Shown: positions 15,104 to 22,938 of the stretch, piece by piece | How positions within the stretch are numbered: position 1 is the first letter of the stretch | How the letters are laid out: every line of letters begins with the position of its first letter | NCBI GenBank assembly: GCA_947177735.1 | Contig: CAMWVP010000005.1 | Coordinates: 1-52,295, forward strand | Reading direction: 5' to 3' | From: an uncultured Clostridia bacterium | GTDB lineage: Bacteria; Bacillota; Clostridia; Oscillospirales; Ruminococcaceae | DNA length: 52,295 nucleotides | Notes under the pieces: generated by a model | The model's input: only the letters and a program-made list of their open reading frames with translations | Told to the model about the DNA's origin: nothing | Databases searched by the model: none | Made by a program: the position numbers and the translations under genes

Positions 15104-16498
15104 ATGGCAAACGTTCAAAAGCGCGGAAACAGCTATCGTATCCGCATATCGGACGGATTCGACCCGGCGACAGGCGCTCGGAAGTACCGCACCAAAACGT
15201 GGATTCCCGAGCCCGGCATGACCGAGAATCAGATCGAAAAGGAACTTCAACGGCAAGCGGTCTTGTTCGAGGAACACTTCCGCAAGCAGACCGCTAAGGG
15301 CGACAGCATGAGCTTTGAAGCCTTTGTCAAGCGTTGGCGGAGTGAGTATGCCGTTGTGCAGTTCAAACGAACTACGCTGGCGTATTATGATGATATTTTA
15401 AAGCGCATACTTCCTGCGCTTGGACATCTCAGAATGTCTGAGATCACCCCCGAACACGTCAGCAAATTCTACGCTAATCTGCGGGAACAGGGAATCCGCG
15501 TCGATGTTAAGTATGCGCCCAAAATCGACTTTCGGAGTTTTATCGCCGAAAATAACATCTCGCGGCAAAAGCTGGTCGACGGTTCTGGAGTTTCCATGAC
15601 CACTCTTGAGGGTTTGATATCGGGGAAAAACGTATCACGCAGTACCGCTGAAAGGCTCTGCAAAGCGATTGAAACGGAATTGGACGAGTTGTTTGCTCCG
15701 ATAGGTGAACAGCGCACGTTCTCGCAGAAAACTCTGTTGCACTATCACCGCTGTTTGTCGGCTATCTTCACTAAGGCGGTGAAGTGGGGTTGTATGTTTT
15801 CCAATCCTTGCGACCGTGTGGACGCACCAAAGCTCAACCGCCGTGAGGCGCGTTACTTAACCGAGGAACAGACCGCGGCACTGCTTGAAAGCCTTTCCTC
15901 GGCAACTCTGCAATACCGTGTGATGATAAATCTAATGGTGTTCACGGGAGCGCGGCGCGGCGAGATATGCGGTCTGGAGTGGTCGGATATCGACAGGGAA
16001 ACTCACAAGCTTCACATTCAGCGCAATTCACTCTATCTTCCCGGTACCGGAATGTACGAGGACACCACAAAGACCGAGGGCTCAAACAGGACGATCAGTA
16101 TCCCCGAAACGCTGATTAAACTGCTTGACGAGTTAAAGGCTGAACAGGACAGTCAGCGCTCCCAAATGGGCGATGCGTGGCAAAACAGCGGAAAGGTTTT
16201 CACTCAGTGGAACGGCAAGCCGATTCACCCGTCAACGATATCCGCATGGCTTAGAAAGCACTGCGAGCGGAACGGACTTCCACACACAACGCCGCATATG
16301 CTGCGGCATACGTCGGCAACACTGCTCCTTATGCAAGGTGTTCCGCTGAAAGCCGTTTCCAAGAGGCTTGGGCACTCGCTCGCCTCAACGACTAGTGACA
16401 TTTATGGGCACAGCCTACCGTCAATTGACGACATAGCCGCCGAAACGCTGGACGATATTCTGAATCCAAGCGGTGCGCTGAAAAAGAAGAAAGACTAA
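15104..16498 (+). CDS. Tyrosine site-specific integrase with an inserted Cro/CI-like domain
   Basis: 464 residues, longer than the ~380-400 usual for Tn916-type integrases. Residues 1-65 form the arm-type binding domain (NVQKRGNSYRIRISDG). The core-binding domain begins ~70. Residues ~140-200 are extra and read as a Cro/CI helix-turn-helix (FIAENNISRQKLVDGSGVS, TLEGLISGKNVSRSTAERLC). The catalytic domain follows: Arg284 in TGARRGE, H-x-x-R at 398-401 (HMLRHTSATLL), His424 in RLGHSLASTTSDIYGH, and Tyr434. All expected catalytic residues are present. AAAGGAGG precedes the start. It ends the operon and is followed by a strong terminator. Likely recombines the element into the chromosome; the attachment site is not established. 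Confidence 0.93.
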   Translation: MANVQKRGNSYRIRISDGFDPATGARKYRTKTWIPEPGMTENQIEKELQRQAVLFEEHFRKQTAKGDSMSFEAFVKRWRSEYAVVQFKRTTLAYYDDILKRILPALGHLRMSEITPEHVSKFYANLREQGIRVDVKYAPKIDFRSFIAENNISRQKLVDGSGVSMTTLEGLISGKNVSRSTAERLCKAIETELDELFAPIGEQRTFSQKTLLHYHRCLSAIFTKAVKWGCMFSNPCDRVDAPKLNRREARYLTEEQTAALLESLSSATLQYRVMINLMVFTGARRGEICGLEWSDIDRETHKLHIQRNSLYLPGTGMYEDTTKTEGSNRTISIPETLIKLLDELKAEQDSQRSQMGDAWQNSGKVFTQWNGKPIHPSTISAWLRKHCERNGLPHTTPHMLRHTSATLLLMQGVPLKAVSKRLGHSLASTTSDIYGHSLPSIDDIAAETLDDILNPSGALKKKKD

Positions 16499-16502
16499 CG
16501 GA

Positions 16503-16540
16503 AATGGGTACCGACCAAAAATCGGTACCCATTATTTTTT
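16503..16540 (+). terminator. Terminator after the integrase
   Basis: Perfect stem AATGGGTACCGA / TCGGTACCCATT with a short loop and ATTTTTT. It ends the ATPase-integrase operon immediately after the integrase stop. Confidence 0.88.
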
Positions 16541-16546
16541 AGCTTA

Positions 16547-16726
16547 TTATTGCGCTTTTGCGGTTTCAAGCTGTTTTGCAATATCTTCAACATCGGCTAA
16601 TGCGAGTTCTGTCATTTCGGCAATTTCTTCAAGCGAATACTTACCCTTTAAAATCATATTTAGTGCAATCTGTATTTTCGTGTTAGTAACTCTGTCTTCC
16701 ATTAACTTACACATACCGCTCACCAT
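16547..16726 (-). CDS. Small ORF duplicating the C-terminal tail of the Rpn-type protein
   Basis: 59 residues, starting two bases after the stop of the neighbouring Rpn-type gene. It begins MVSGMCKLMEDR, matching the tail of the 16729-17547 protein, which contains GVSGMCKLMEDRL. The rest is similar in pattern: KIQIALNMILKGKYSLEEIA against RIQVAVDMLTDGGYSNEQVA, with an ending of KQLETAKAQ against KQLETKAQ. It is therefore a tandem copy of that helical tail without the nuclease domain. It may be a remnant of a second full gene replaced by recombination, or a separately translated tail; the open frame has not decayed. Confidence 0.65.
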   Translation of the reverse strand: MVSGMCKLMEDRVTNTKIQIALNMILKGKYSLEEIAEMTELALADVEDIAKQLETAKAQ

Positions 16727-16728
16727 TA

Positions 16729-17547
16729 TTACTGTGCCTTTGTCTCAAGTTGCTTTTCAATTTCTTTGATTTCCGATAAAGTAAGCTTAGATATTTTGGC
16801 AACCTGTTCATTTGAATAACCTCCATCGGTCAGCATATCAACAGCAACCTGAATTCTAACCTGATTTTCGTTATCAATCAATCTATCTTCCATCAACTTA
16901 CACATACCGCTCACTCCTTTCGGGTTTTCCTTGTAGTACCTTGTCTTTTCGGCAAGCAAATCGCAGAACATATCATCCGCGTTGTTGCATCTGAAATCGT
17001 GCATAAGCCTACCTATCTCCGAATCGCCCACATACGCGCCGTTCACATAGATTATATGCTCGTCGTCGCCGAACGGCTTACCGAGAGCCGTATTGATACG
17101 CTCTATCGGATATAGCGCTTCTCCCGCGTTGAACACGTCGTTCTCCGTTATGAAGATCGTGTATGTAATCGGCAGTTCCTCAAACTCCTGATTCTTCTGC
17201 AAGAACTCAACGTCCATGGCGCTTGAATGATAACGCGCCCTTTTAGGTCGAGCACCGTTGTCCGCGCGCTGAACCTCCAAGTCGAACTTGCGCCCCTTGC
17301 TGTCCTCGCCGAACACGTCCAGACATATCGACCGTCCGCCAACCAGACGTTTCATATCCGTTTGTGTCTCCTCACGCGTAAGCACGAGATCGTCAATGCC
17401 CGTAATCACACGCAGAACATACTGTGCCAGCGGAAGATTATCTCTGAACAATTCCCTCATGAAGTCATCGTCCAAAGGTCTGTATGCCGCCAACTGTTCA
17501 AGATTGCGCTTGTGTTCCTCTTCCTTTGACAGTCGTCTTATTACCAT
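16729..17547 (-). CDS. Rpn-family PD-(D/E)XK nuclease/transposase-like protein
   Basis: 272 residues, ATG at 17547 with AAAGAGGTGACGTG upstream. It shows the same layout as the 6067-6888 protein: RPLDDDFMRELFRDNLPLAQYVL, the core SICLDVFGEDSKGRKFDLEVQRAD (D...ExQ), RARYHSSAMD, LPITYTIFITENDVFN and a C-terminal helical tail. The family (PDDEXK_2-like) is widespread in Firmicutes and linked to recombination-promoting nucleases. A promoter lies upstream at 17569-17597. It sits between the integrase and tRNA-Arg, so it may be either the end of the element or chromosomal. The tail is duplicated in the next ORF. Confidence 0.87.
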   Translation of the reverse strand: MVIRRLSKEEEHKRNLEQLAAYRPLDDDFMRELFRDNLPLAQYVLRVITGIDDLVLTREETQTDMKRLVGGRSICLDVFGEDSKGRKFDLEVQRADNGARPKRARYHSSAMDVEFLQKNQEFEELPITYTIFITENDVFNAGEALYPIERINTALGKPFGDDEHIIYVNGAYVGDSEIGRLMHDFRCNNADDMFCDLLAEKTRYYKENPKGVSGMCKLMEDRLIDNENQVRIQVAVDMLTDGGYSNEQVAKISKLTLSEIKEIEKQLETKAQ

Positions 17548-17568
17548 TCACGTCACCTCTTTGCTTAT

Positions 17569-17597
17569 ATTATACCATATCCGTTCGGAATATTCAA
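17569..17597 (-). promoter_or_regulatory. Promoter of the second Rpn-type gene
   Basis: On the minus strand TTGAAT and TATAAT with a 17-base spacer, 22 bases before the start codon at 17547. Confidence 0.7.
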
Positions 17598-17704
17598 TAC
17601 CCAATTTTTTTGAATATCTTTCAATAGATTTTATAAAATCCAAAAGCAAGTGTGACCAAAGGTGTGACCATTTCTCCGTTCCAAGAGGATCTCAAGGCAT
17701 AAGA

Positions 17705-17738
17705 AAAACCGCTCAACCCTAACGGTTAAGCGGTTTCC
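17705..17738 (-). terminator. Terminator after tRNA-Arg
   Basis: On the minus strand the stem AAACCGCTTAACC / GGTTGAGCGGTTT with a five-base loop and T-rich tail, directly downstream of the tRNA 3' end. Confidence 0.8.
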
Positions 17739-17741
17739 CAA

Positions 17742-17818
17742 TGGCACGCCAGGAGGGATTCGAACCCCCGACCCTCTGGTTCGTAGCCAGATACTCTATC
17801 CAGCTGAGCTACTGGCGC
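17742..17818 (-). tRNA. tRNA-Arg (anticodon ACG)
   Basis: Minus strand. The acceptor GCGCCAG pairs with CTGGCGT (one G-T pair), followed by discriminator G and an encoded CCA. The T-arm contains GGTTCGAATCC. The anticodon loop is CTACGAA, giving ACG, which reads CGN arginine codons after A34 modification. It has a perfect promoter and its own terminator. It is a likely attachment target for the nearby integrase, although no second copy of its 3' end is seen in the window. Confidence 0.95.
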
Positions 17819-17850
17819 GTACTGCTGCGAACAATCTCACAACAGTAATA

Positions 17851-17879
17851 ATTATAGCACATAGTGCTCGATTTGTCAA
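17851..17879 (-). promoter_or_regulatory. Consensus promoter of tRNA-Arg
   Basis: On the minus strand TTGACA and TATAAT separated by exactly 17 bases, about 33 bases before the tRNA 5' end. It fits a strong stable-RNA promoter. Confidence 0.85.
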
Positions 17880-17947
17880 GGGGTTTTTGTAAAATAATTT
17901 CAGAAAATGAAAATTTCCCTCATCGCACAAAAGTGTGAAATTATCTT

Positions 17948-18664
17948 TTATGCTGTCGCGATTATCTCTTGAACGTGCTCGGGGGTAATTGCCCCGCTGC
18001 GCTCCATGCTGTCGAGGACGAGTTCAAGGCGCTGACGGGCAAGCTCGGGAGACGCGTCGGGAGAGTATGCCGACGGCGCGTTCGGCAGCCCCGCGAGCAT
18101 CGCGCATTCGTAATCGGAGAGTTCCGTGGTTGTTTTTCCGAAATACCCCTCGGCAGCATCGGACACACCGTAGTAATCGCTGCCAAAGTAGATGGTGTTT
18201 ACGTACAGCTCCAAAATCTCGTCCTTGGTGAGAGCGGCTTCCAGTTCAAATGCCGCGTACACCTCCGCGAACTTTCGCTCGATCCTCTTTTCCTGAGTGA
18301 ACCAAAGGTTCTTAGCAAGCTGTTGGGTGATAGTAGAGCCTCCCTGTTCAAATGAGAGAGTTTTGATATCATAGAGCAGTGCCCGCGCTATTGACTTTAA
18401 GTTAATACCGCTGTGTGTTTTGAACTTCCTGTCCTCGACGGAAATTACCGCGTTTATGTAGAACTCGGGCAGCTCGTCAATAGTGACGAACCCGTCAGCC
18501 GATCTCAGCTCCGATAAAAGCGCGTCAAGAGGCTTCTCGGCTTTGGCGTCGCTCCACATTACCGCGCCCTTTATCGCAAAATACCCGACGACCGCAATGC
18601 ACAGCGCCGCGAGGGCTGCAATGATACTAAATACCGTCCGTAAAACTTTCTTCTTTTTCTTCAT
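17948..18664 (-). CDS. Monofunctional peptidoglycan glycosyltransferase (GT51)
   Basis: 238 residues. A lysine-rich cytoplasmic start and one N-terminal membrane helix (VFSIIAALAALCIAVVGYFA) anchor it. The extracellular GT51 domain has the usual motifs in order: AVISVEDRKFKTHSGIN with the catalytic Glu, QGGSTITQQLAKNLW, RKFAEVYAAFELE and ILELYVNTIYFG. It polymerises lipid II into glycan strands. No transpeptidase domain follows, so it is the MtgA-like monofunctional type. Its start lies inside the end of the upstream small membrane protein gene, with AAGGAGGCG as ribosome site, so the two are coupled. Confidence 0.92.
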   Translation of the reverse strand: MKKKKKVLRTVFSIIAALAALCIAVVGYFAIKGAVMWSDAKAEKPLDALLSELRSADGFVTIDELPEFYINAVISVEDRKFKTHSGINLKSIARALLYDIKTLSFEQGGSTITQQLAKNLWFTQEKRIERKFAEVYAAFELEAALTKDEILELYVNTIYFGSDYYGVSDAAEGYFGKTTTELSDYECAMLAGLPNAPSAYSPDASPELARQRLELVLDSMERSGAITPEHVQEIIATA

Positions 18665-18815
18665 TGCGCCGCCTCCTTGTTATCATGTCAGCCAGCTTGC
18701 CGCCGATCCCCGTCGTCACCCACACGATGACCAGCGCGATAGCAGCGGGAATAGCGATGATCGCGAGTAGTATGCCGAATGATTTGTGAATTGCCTTTTC
18801 AGATTTCTGTTTCAT
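18627..18815 (-). CDS. Small single-pass membrane protein upstream of the glycosyltransferase
   Basis: 62 residues, ATG at 18815 behind AGGAGGAACCGGCA. One hydrophobic helix (ILLAIIAIPAAIALVIVWV), then a basic-acidic tail with RRRRNEEKEES. It overlaps the glycosyltransferase start by 38 bases in another frame, a sign of translational coupling. No family is recognised. It may assist or regulate the peptidoglycan glycosyltransferase. Confidence 0.7.
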   Translation of the reverse strand: MKQKSEKAIHKSFGILLAIIAIPAAIALVIVWVTTGIGGKLADMITRRRRNEEKEESFTDGI

Positions 18816-18903
18816 TGCCGGTTCCTCCTAGTTGTGAAATAATTTTTAATTGGATATGCCGTAATAAAGCCTTTAGCAGCAGCGGACATGACGTTCCTCG
18901 GGC

Positions 18904-21009
18904 TCATTTTCCGCCGCCCACGATATTGAGGTAGCTCCGCGAGGTCGCCTTGTAGAACAGCACGTACATCGCCGCGAATACCGCGTAGCACAGCAGCGTA
19001 ACAAAGGCGAGCAGCGGAACGTTGTACATATCGAACAGGTTGAGCATTTTCGATATCATCGGGAACGCGAACAGCATATGCACTCCCGCCGCGACAAGCG
19101 GCAGAAAGAACACCCTGAGCACTTGCGAGTTTATAGCCGACTTTATCTCGCGCTGCGTCATTCCGACTTTGCGGAGAATTTCAAATCTCGCCGCGTCCTC
19201 AAAGCCCTCGCTGATCTGCTTGTAGTACATTATCAGCGCCGCCGACAGCGCGAACACCGTGCCGAGCAGTATGCCGAGGAACAGCAGTCCGCCGTACAGT
19301 CCGTAGTACTCCTCCACAAGCGTCGCTTTCGTATCGATCGACCAGTTGAGTTGTAATTCTTCCACAAAGTCCTCGCCGAAGATTCCCCAAGGATTTTCCA
19401 GTAAACCCCATACATAATTGACCTCGTTTATATCATCGGATATATCAAAGCCGTATTGCGTGTACAGCTCGCTTGGATAAATATAAACGTCATCGTCGTA
19501 ATCGTCATATTCTTCATCGGGGTGTTCGAGCTTGTATTCCTTTATCTTTTCCGCTTTTATTGCTTCGAGAACGTCAAACTGCTCTTTATACATCTGCGCC
19601 AGAACATTCATATCACGGACGTAAATATACGCAAAGTCCTCGTTGGTGCGGTATATTTTTTCCTTAATGCTTTCGGGCACGGTATCTATCGTGATGATGT
19701 TGAACTCCATGCTTCCGTATTTCAGCGTCGGATTTGCGGTAATGCGCTTTTCGTTCGGCTCGAATACCGCAATGTCGTTTTCGCTGAGCTGCAGATTCAG
19801 CGCCCCGATATTCTCGTCCGCATCCTCGATCGGGAATATCATACCGTCAATGGGTATGTTATATTCGCCGTCCGGTGAACGATAGTCCAGCCCCATAACA
19901 TATTTGAAGTGGGAATCACCAAACGACACATACCGCTTTTTGAGCTGATTTTTCGGCTCGTAACCCAAATCCGTGACATATTCCTCGGTCTTGGCGATAA
20001 GCACCTCGGATTTCAGCCGCTCATCGCCGCGAATCAAGAGCGTGATATCATTCGGATACTGCTCGCCGACCATATCCGGGATAGCCGAGTACAGCGACAC
20101 CGTGCTCGACAGAGTTACCAGCACCATAGTCGACAGTATGCAGATAGAAGCCAGACCCGCGCCGTTTTTGCGCATACGGAACACCATTTGCGAGATCGAA
20201 ACGAAATTCTTCGTCTTGTAATAGTAATCCTTTTTCTTCTGCAATATTCTGCACAAAACGACGCTGCCCGTGATAAACAGCAGATAGGTCGCGATAATTA
20301 CCAGAATTACCGCAAACCAGAACAGCGGGATAGTAGCGACGGGATCCCTCACCGTCACCGCGATAAAATACGCAAAGCCAAGCAGCAGCGTGCCGATAAC
20401 CGCCATGGGGATATTTGTGCGCGGAGGTCGCTCGCCGGTATTCTCGGAATGAAGCAGCTCGATAGGGCGGGAGAAAAACAGATGCCGCAAGGAGTTTACC
20501 AGTATGCACGCGAATATCACCGCGAACAGTATCAACGAAACGATCACAGCATAAAAATTGACACTGAACGTATAGGTTATGCCGCCGCGCAGCATTTTCA
20601 CCGCCAGCATTTCCGCCAGCTTTGAGAACAGTATACCCATTCCCAGACCGACAACCTCGGATATCAGATATACAAGAAACGTTTCCTGAACGAGTATACG
20701 CGCTATCTGTCCCTTGCCAAGCCCGAGTATATTGTACAGTCCGAACTCCTTTTTGCGCCTTTTGATGAGGAATGAGTTGGTGTAGAACAGAAATATAGCG
20801 GAAAAAATCGCCATAACGACGCTGCCCATCATAAGCACCATTCCCATCATTTCGCCGCCAACCATATTTCTGAGCATACCGTTGGCGCTGAGATAGGTGA
20901 CAATGTAAAAAACCATGACCATAAGCGATGAGGTCAGGATATACGGGATATACGACCTGCCGTTTTTGCGTATTCCCGTTGCCGCGAGCTTCGAGTACAG
21001 TCCCGCCAT
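18904..21009 (-). CDS. ABC transporter permease, Bce/FtsX type
   Basis: 701 residues with the ten-helix layout of BceB-like permeases: helix 1 near residues 23-45, three more helices to ~170 (YTFSVNFYAVIVSLILFAVIFA), a repeat of helices at ~200-300, a large extracytoplasmic domain at ~310-590 between helices 7 and 8, and three closing helices. KRRKKEFGLYNILGLGKGQIARIL is the typical FtsX-like coupling segment. These transporters sense or free antimicrobial peptides acting on lipid II cycle intermediates and signal to a partner kinase. Its start overlaps the ATPase stop by a base, so the two form one operon. Confidence 0.88.
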   Translation of the reverse strand: MAGLYSKLAATGIRKNGRSYIPYILTSSLMVMVFYIVTYLSANGMLRNMVGGEMMGMVLMMGSVVMAIFSAIFLFYTNSFLIKRRKKEFGLYNILGLGKGQIARILVQETFLVYLISEVVGLGMGILFSKLAEMLAVKMLRGGITYTFSVNFYAVIVSLILFAVIFACILVNSLRHLFFSRPIELLHSENTGERPPRTNIPMAVIGTLLLGFAYFIAVTVRDPVATIPLFWFAVILVIIATYLLFITGSVVLCRILQKKKDYYYKTKNFVSISQMVFRMRKNGAGLASICILSTMVLVTLSSTVSLYSAIPDMVGEQYPNDITLLIRGDERLKSEVLIAKTEEYVTDLGYEPKNQLKKRYVSFGDSHFKYVMGLDYRSPDGEYNIPIDGMIFPIEDADENIGALNLQLSENDIAVFEPNEKRITANPTLKYGSMEFNIITIDTVPESIKEKIYRTNEDFAYIYVRDMNVLAQMYKEQFDVLEAIKAEKIKEYKLEHPDEEYDDYDDDVYIYPSELYTQYGFDISDDINEVNYVWGLLENPWGIFGEDFVEELQLNWSIDTKATLVEEYYGLYGGLLFLGILLGTVFALSAALIMYYKQISEGFEDAARFEILRKVGMTQREIKSAINSQVLRVFFLPLVAAGVHMLFAFPMISKMLNLFDMYNVPLLAFVTLLCYAVFAAMYVLFYKATSRSYLNIVGGGK

Positions 21010-21770
21010 TACACCTCACCTCCCGACGACATTACCGTAAGTGCGTCGGAGATCTTGCGGTACATCCGATCGGTCGTATCGGCTCCCTTGTATATCTGGT
21101 GGAATACCATACCGTCGCGGATAAACAGCACTCTACGCGCGTGAGAAGCCGCCTTTACGGAGTGAGTTACCATAAGGATAGTCTGTCCTTGGGCGTTTAT
21201 CCCGCCGAACAGCTTCAAAAGCTCGTCGCTCGCCTTGGAATCGAGCGCGCCCGTAGGCTCGTCGGCAAGCAGTATCTTCGGGTCGGTGACGATAGCGCGG
21301 GCGACCGCCGCACGCTGCTTCTGACCGCCCGATATCTCATACGGGAACTTGGTGAGCAGCTTCTGTATGCCGAGTGCTCCCGCGACGGGCATCAGCTTCT
21401 CCTCCATTTCGCGGTACTTCATTCCGCGCAGAACGAGCGGCAGCAGTATGTTGTCCTTGACCGAGAACGTGTCAAGCAGGTTGAACTCCTGAAACACGAA
21501 CCCGAGATTATCGCGTCTGAACGCCGACATTTCTCCCTCGCGTATCTTTGTAAGGTCGCGCCCGCCGAGGATAACGTTCCCAGCGGTCGGTCTGTCGAGC
21601 GCCGCGAGAATATTCAGCAGCGTGGTCTTACCCGAGCCGCTTTCGCCCATTATCGCTATAAATTCCCCTTCCTCGGCGGAAAACGAAACGTTGGTGAGCG
21701 CCTCGACCTTATTCCCTCCAAAACGCTGTACGTAGGTTTTTTTGACATTATTGACTTCAAGCAGTGCCAT
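21009..21770 (-). CDS. ABC transporter ATP-binding protein, Bce/MacB type
   Basis: 253 residues with all ABC motifs: Walker A AIMGESGSGKTTLLN, Q-loop GFVFQEFNLLD, signature ISGGQKQRAAVARAIV, Walker B ILLADEPTGALD and H-loop MVTHSVKAASHA. LEVNNVKKTYVQRFGG at the start is typical of the lipoprotein-release/bacitracin-export group. It partners with the permease next to it. GGAGATACT precedes the start at 21770. The promoter region upstream carries a BceR-like box. Confidence 0.93.
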   Translation of the reverse strand: MALLEVNNVKKTYVQRFGGNKVEALTNVSFSAEEGEFIAIMGESGSGKTTLLNILAALDRPTAGNVILGGRDLTKIREGEMSAFRRDNLGFVFQEFNLLDTFSVKDNILLPLVLRGMKYREMEEKLMPVAGALGIQKLLTKFPYEISGGQKQRAAVARAIVTDPKILLADEPTGALDSKASDELLKLFGGINAQGQTILMVTHSVKAASHARRVLFIRDGMVFHQIYKGADTTDRMYRKISDALTVMSSGGEV

Positions 21771-21875
21771 AGCAAATAGTATCTCCTTAACATATTTAGA
21801 GAAAGGGAGGGCGGTCGGTATATTTGTGTATGTGGCTGATGGATTTTTTCAAGCCCTCCGCTGTTCTCTGTAACT

Positions 21876-21940
21876 ATTATAGCACAGCCGTAAGTGTTTT
21901 CGCTATCGATTTATCTTACATTTTTCTTACATTTTTGTAA
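21876..21940 (-). promoter_or_regulatory. BceR-type promoter and operator of the ABC operon
   Basis: On the minus strand a -10 TATAAT lies at 21876-21881 with no good -35 (AGCGAA), as expected for an activator-dependent promoter. Upstream, at 21927-21940, is TTACA-N4-TGTAA, matching the TNACA-N4-TGTAA motif of BceR-like regulators. A further half site TTACA lies at 21916-21920. Confidence 0.7.
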
Positions 21941-21948
21941 GATTGGAG

Positions 21949-22938
21949 TTACTCGCGTGTATCGATCTTGTTTTCGTTCAGGTCGATAAGCACCTCCGTT
22001 CCGCCCTTATCGGAGCGTATGCTGATGTTGTGCCCCATAGCCTTGCATATACGCTTGCACAGATACAGCCCTATGCCGGTAGCCTTTTTGTCGGAGCGCC
22101 CGTTGTTGCCGGTGTAGCCGCGCTCGAACACGCGCGGAAGATCCTCGGGCGCAATCCCGATACCCGTATCGCGCACCGAGAGCGTTTTCTCGGGCAGGAG
22201 CGTTATCTCAACGCCGCCGCTCTTGGTGTACTTCAGGGCGTTTGAGATGAGCTGTTCGACCACGAACAGCAGCCACTTCTCGTCCGTCAGCACGTCAACG
22301 TCGAGCGGCTCGTAGACGACGGCGAGCTTTCGCCTTATAAACTGCCCCGAGAACTTCCTCAGCGCCTGCTTGACTATCCTGTCAAGCGAACAGCGGCGTA
22401 TCACGAAGTCGCTCGTCTCGCTGTCCAGCCGCACGTAGTACAGCGCCATCTCGACATACTGTTCGATCTTGAGCAGGGAGTCGGACAGCTCGCGGCTCTC
22501 GTCGGTGTCGAGCTCCTGAAGCGCAAGGCTCATCGCCGCGATAGGGGTCTTTATCTGGTGCGCCCACATCGTGAAGTACATCACCGCGTCGTCATAACGT
22601 TTGTCGGCGGCGGATACCAGCGCCGTTCTTTCCGTGTGCAGCGTCTCGAGGAGCTGCTGATAGCTCCGCTCTACCTCGTTGTCGCAGCTCGGGAGGTGCT
22701 CGAGCGTGAGCAGGATCTCGTCCTGCAAGCCGCGCAGGAGCTTATGCTTGCCGCAAAACCGCGCAAAATCCCCGACCGCCGCGCATGCCGTGATAACCGC
22801 GCATATCGTTCCCGCGTATATATACGCCTCGACAGGCACCCCGTACAGTGCCATAAACAGCACGAAAACCGCCGCGACCAGCAAAATCACGGCGATAACT
22901 CTTCGTCTGTAATAAAGGAAATTAAGTATGAATCTCAT
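21949..22938 (-). CDS. Bce-type sensor histidine kinase (intramembrane-sensing)
   Basis: 329 residues. Two close membrane helices in the first ~55 residues, with almost no extracellular loop, are followed by an H-box MWAHQIKTPIAAM (His127), N-box VEQLISNALKYT, G1 SVRDTGIGIAPED and G2 GIGLYLCKRI. This is the BceS type that depends on its ABC transporter for sensing. Its ATG overlaps the stop of the CCA-adding enzyme gene by four bases. No response regulator lies beside it, which is unusual for this family. Confidence 0.9.
   Translation of the reverse strand: MRFILNFLYYRRRVIAVILLVAAVFVLFMALYGVPVEAYIYAGTICAVITACAAVGDFARFCGKHKLLRGLQDEILLTLEHLPSCDNEVERSYQQLLETLHTERTALVSAADKRYDDAVMYFTMWAHQIKTPIAAMSLALQELDTDESRELSDSLLKIEQYVEMALYYVRLDSETSDFVIRRCSLDRIVKQALRKFSGQFIRRKLAVVYEPLDVDVLTDEKWLLFVVEQLISNALKYTKSGGVEITLLPEKTLSVRDTGIGIAPEDLPRVFERGYTGNNGRSDKKATGIGLYLCKRICKAMGHNISIRSDKGGTEVLIDLNENKIDTRE

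Noticed and set aside
1-17741. Second copy of the tRNA-Arg 3' end as the left attachment site
   Set aside because: No stretch matching the tRNA 3' end was found in the accessory region, so the left end is left open.
20048-21019. Long open minus-strand frame (323 codons) overlapping the ABC permease
   Set aside because: It is another frame within the permease gene and reads as arginine/tyrosine-rich non-protein sequence.
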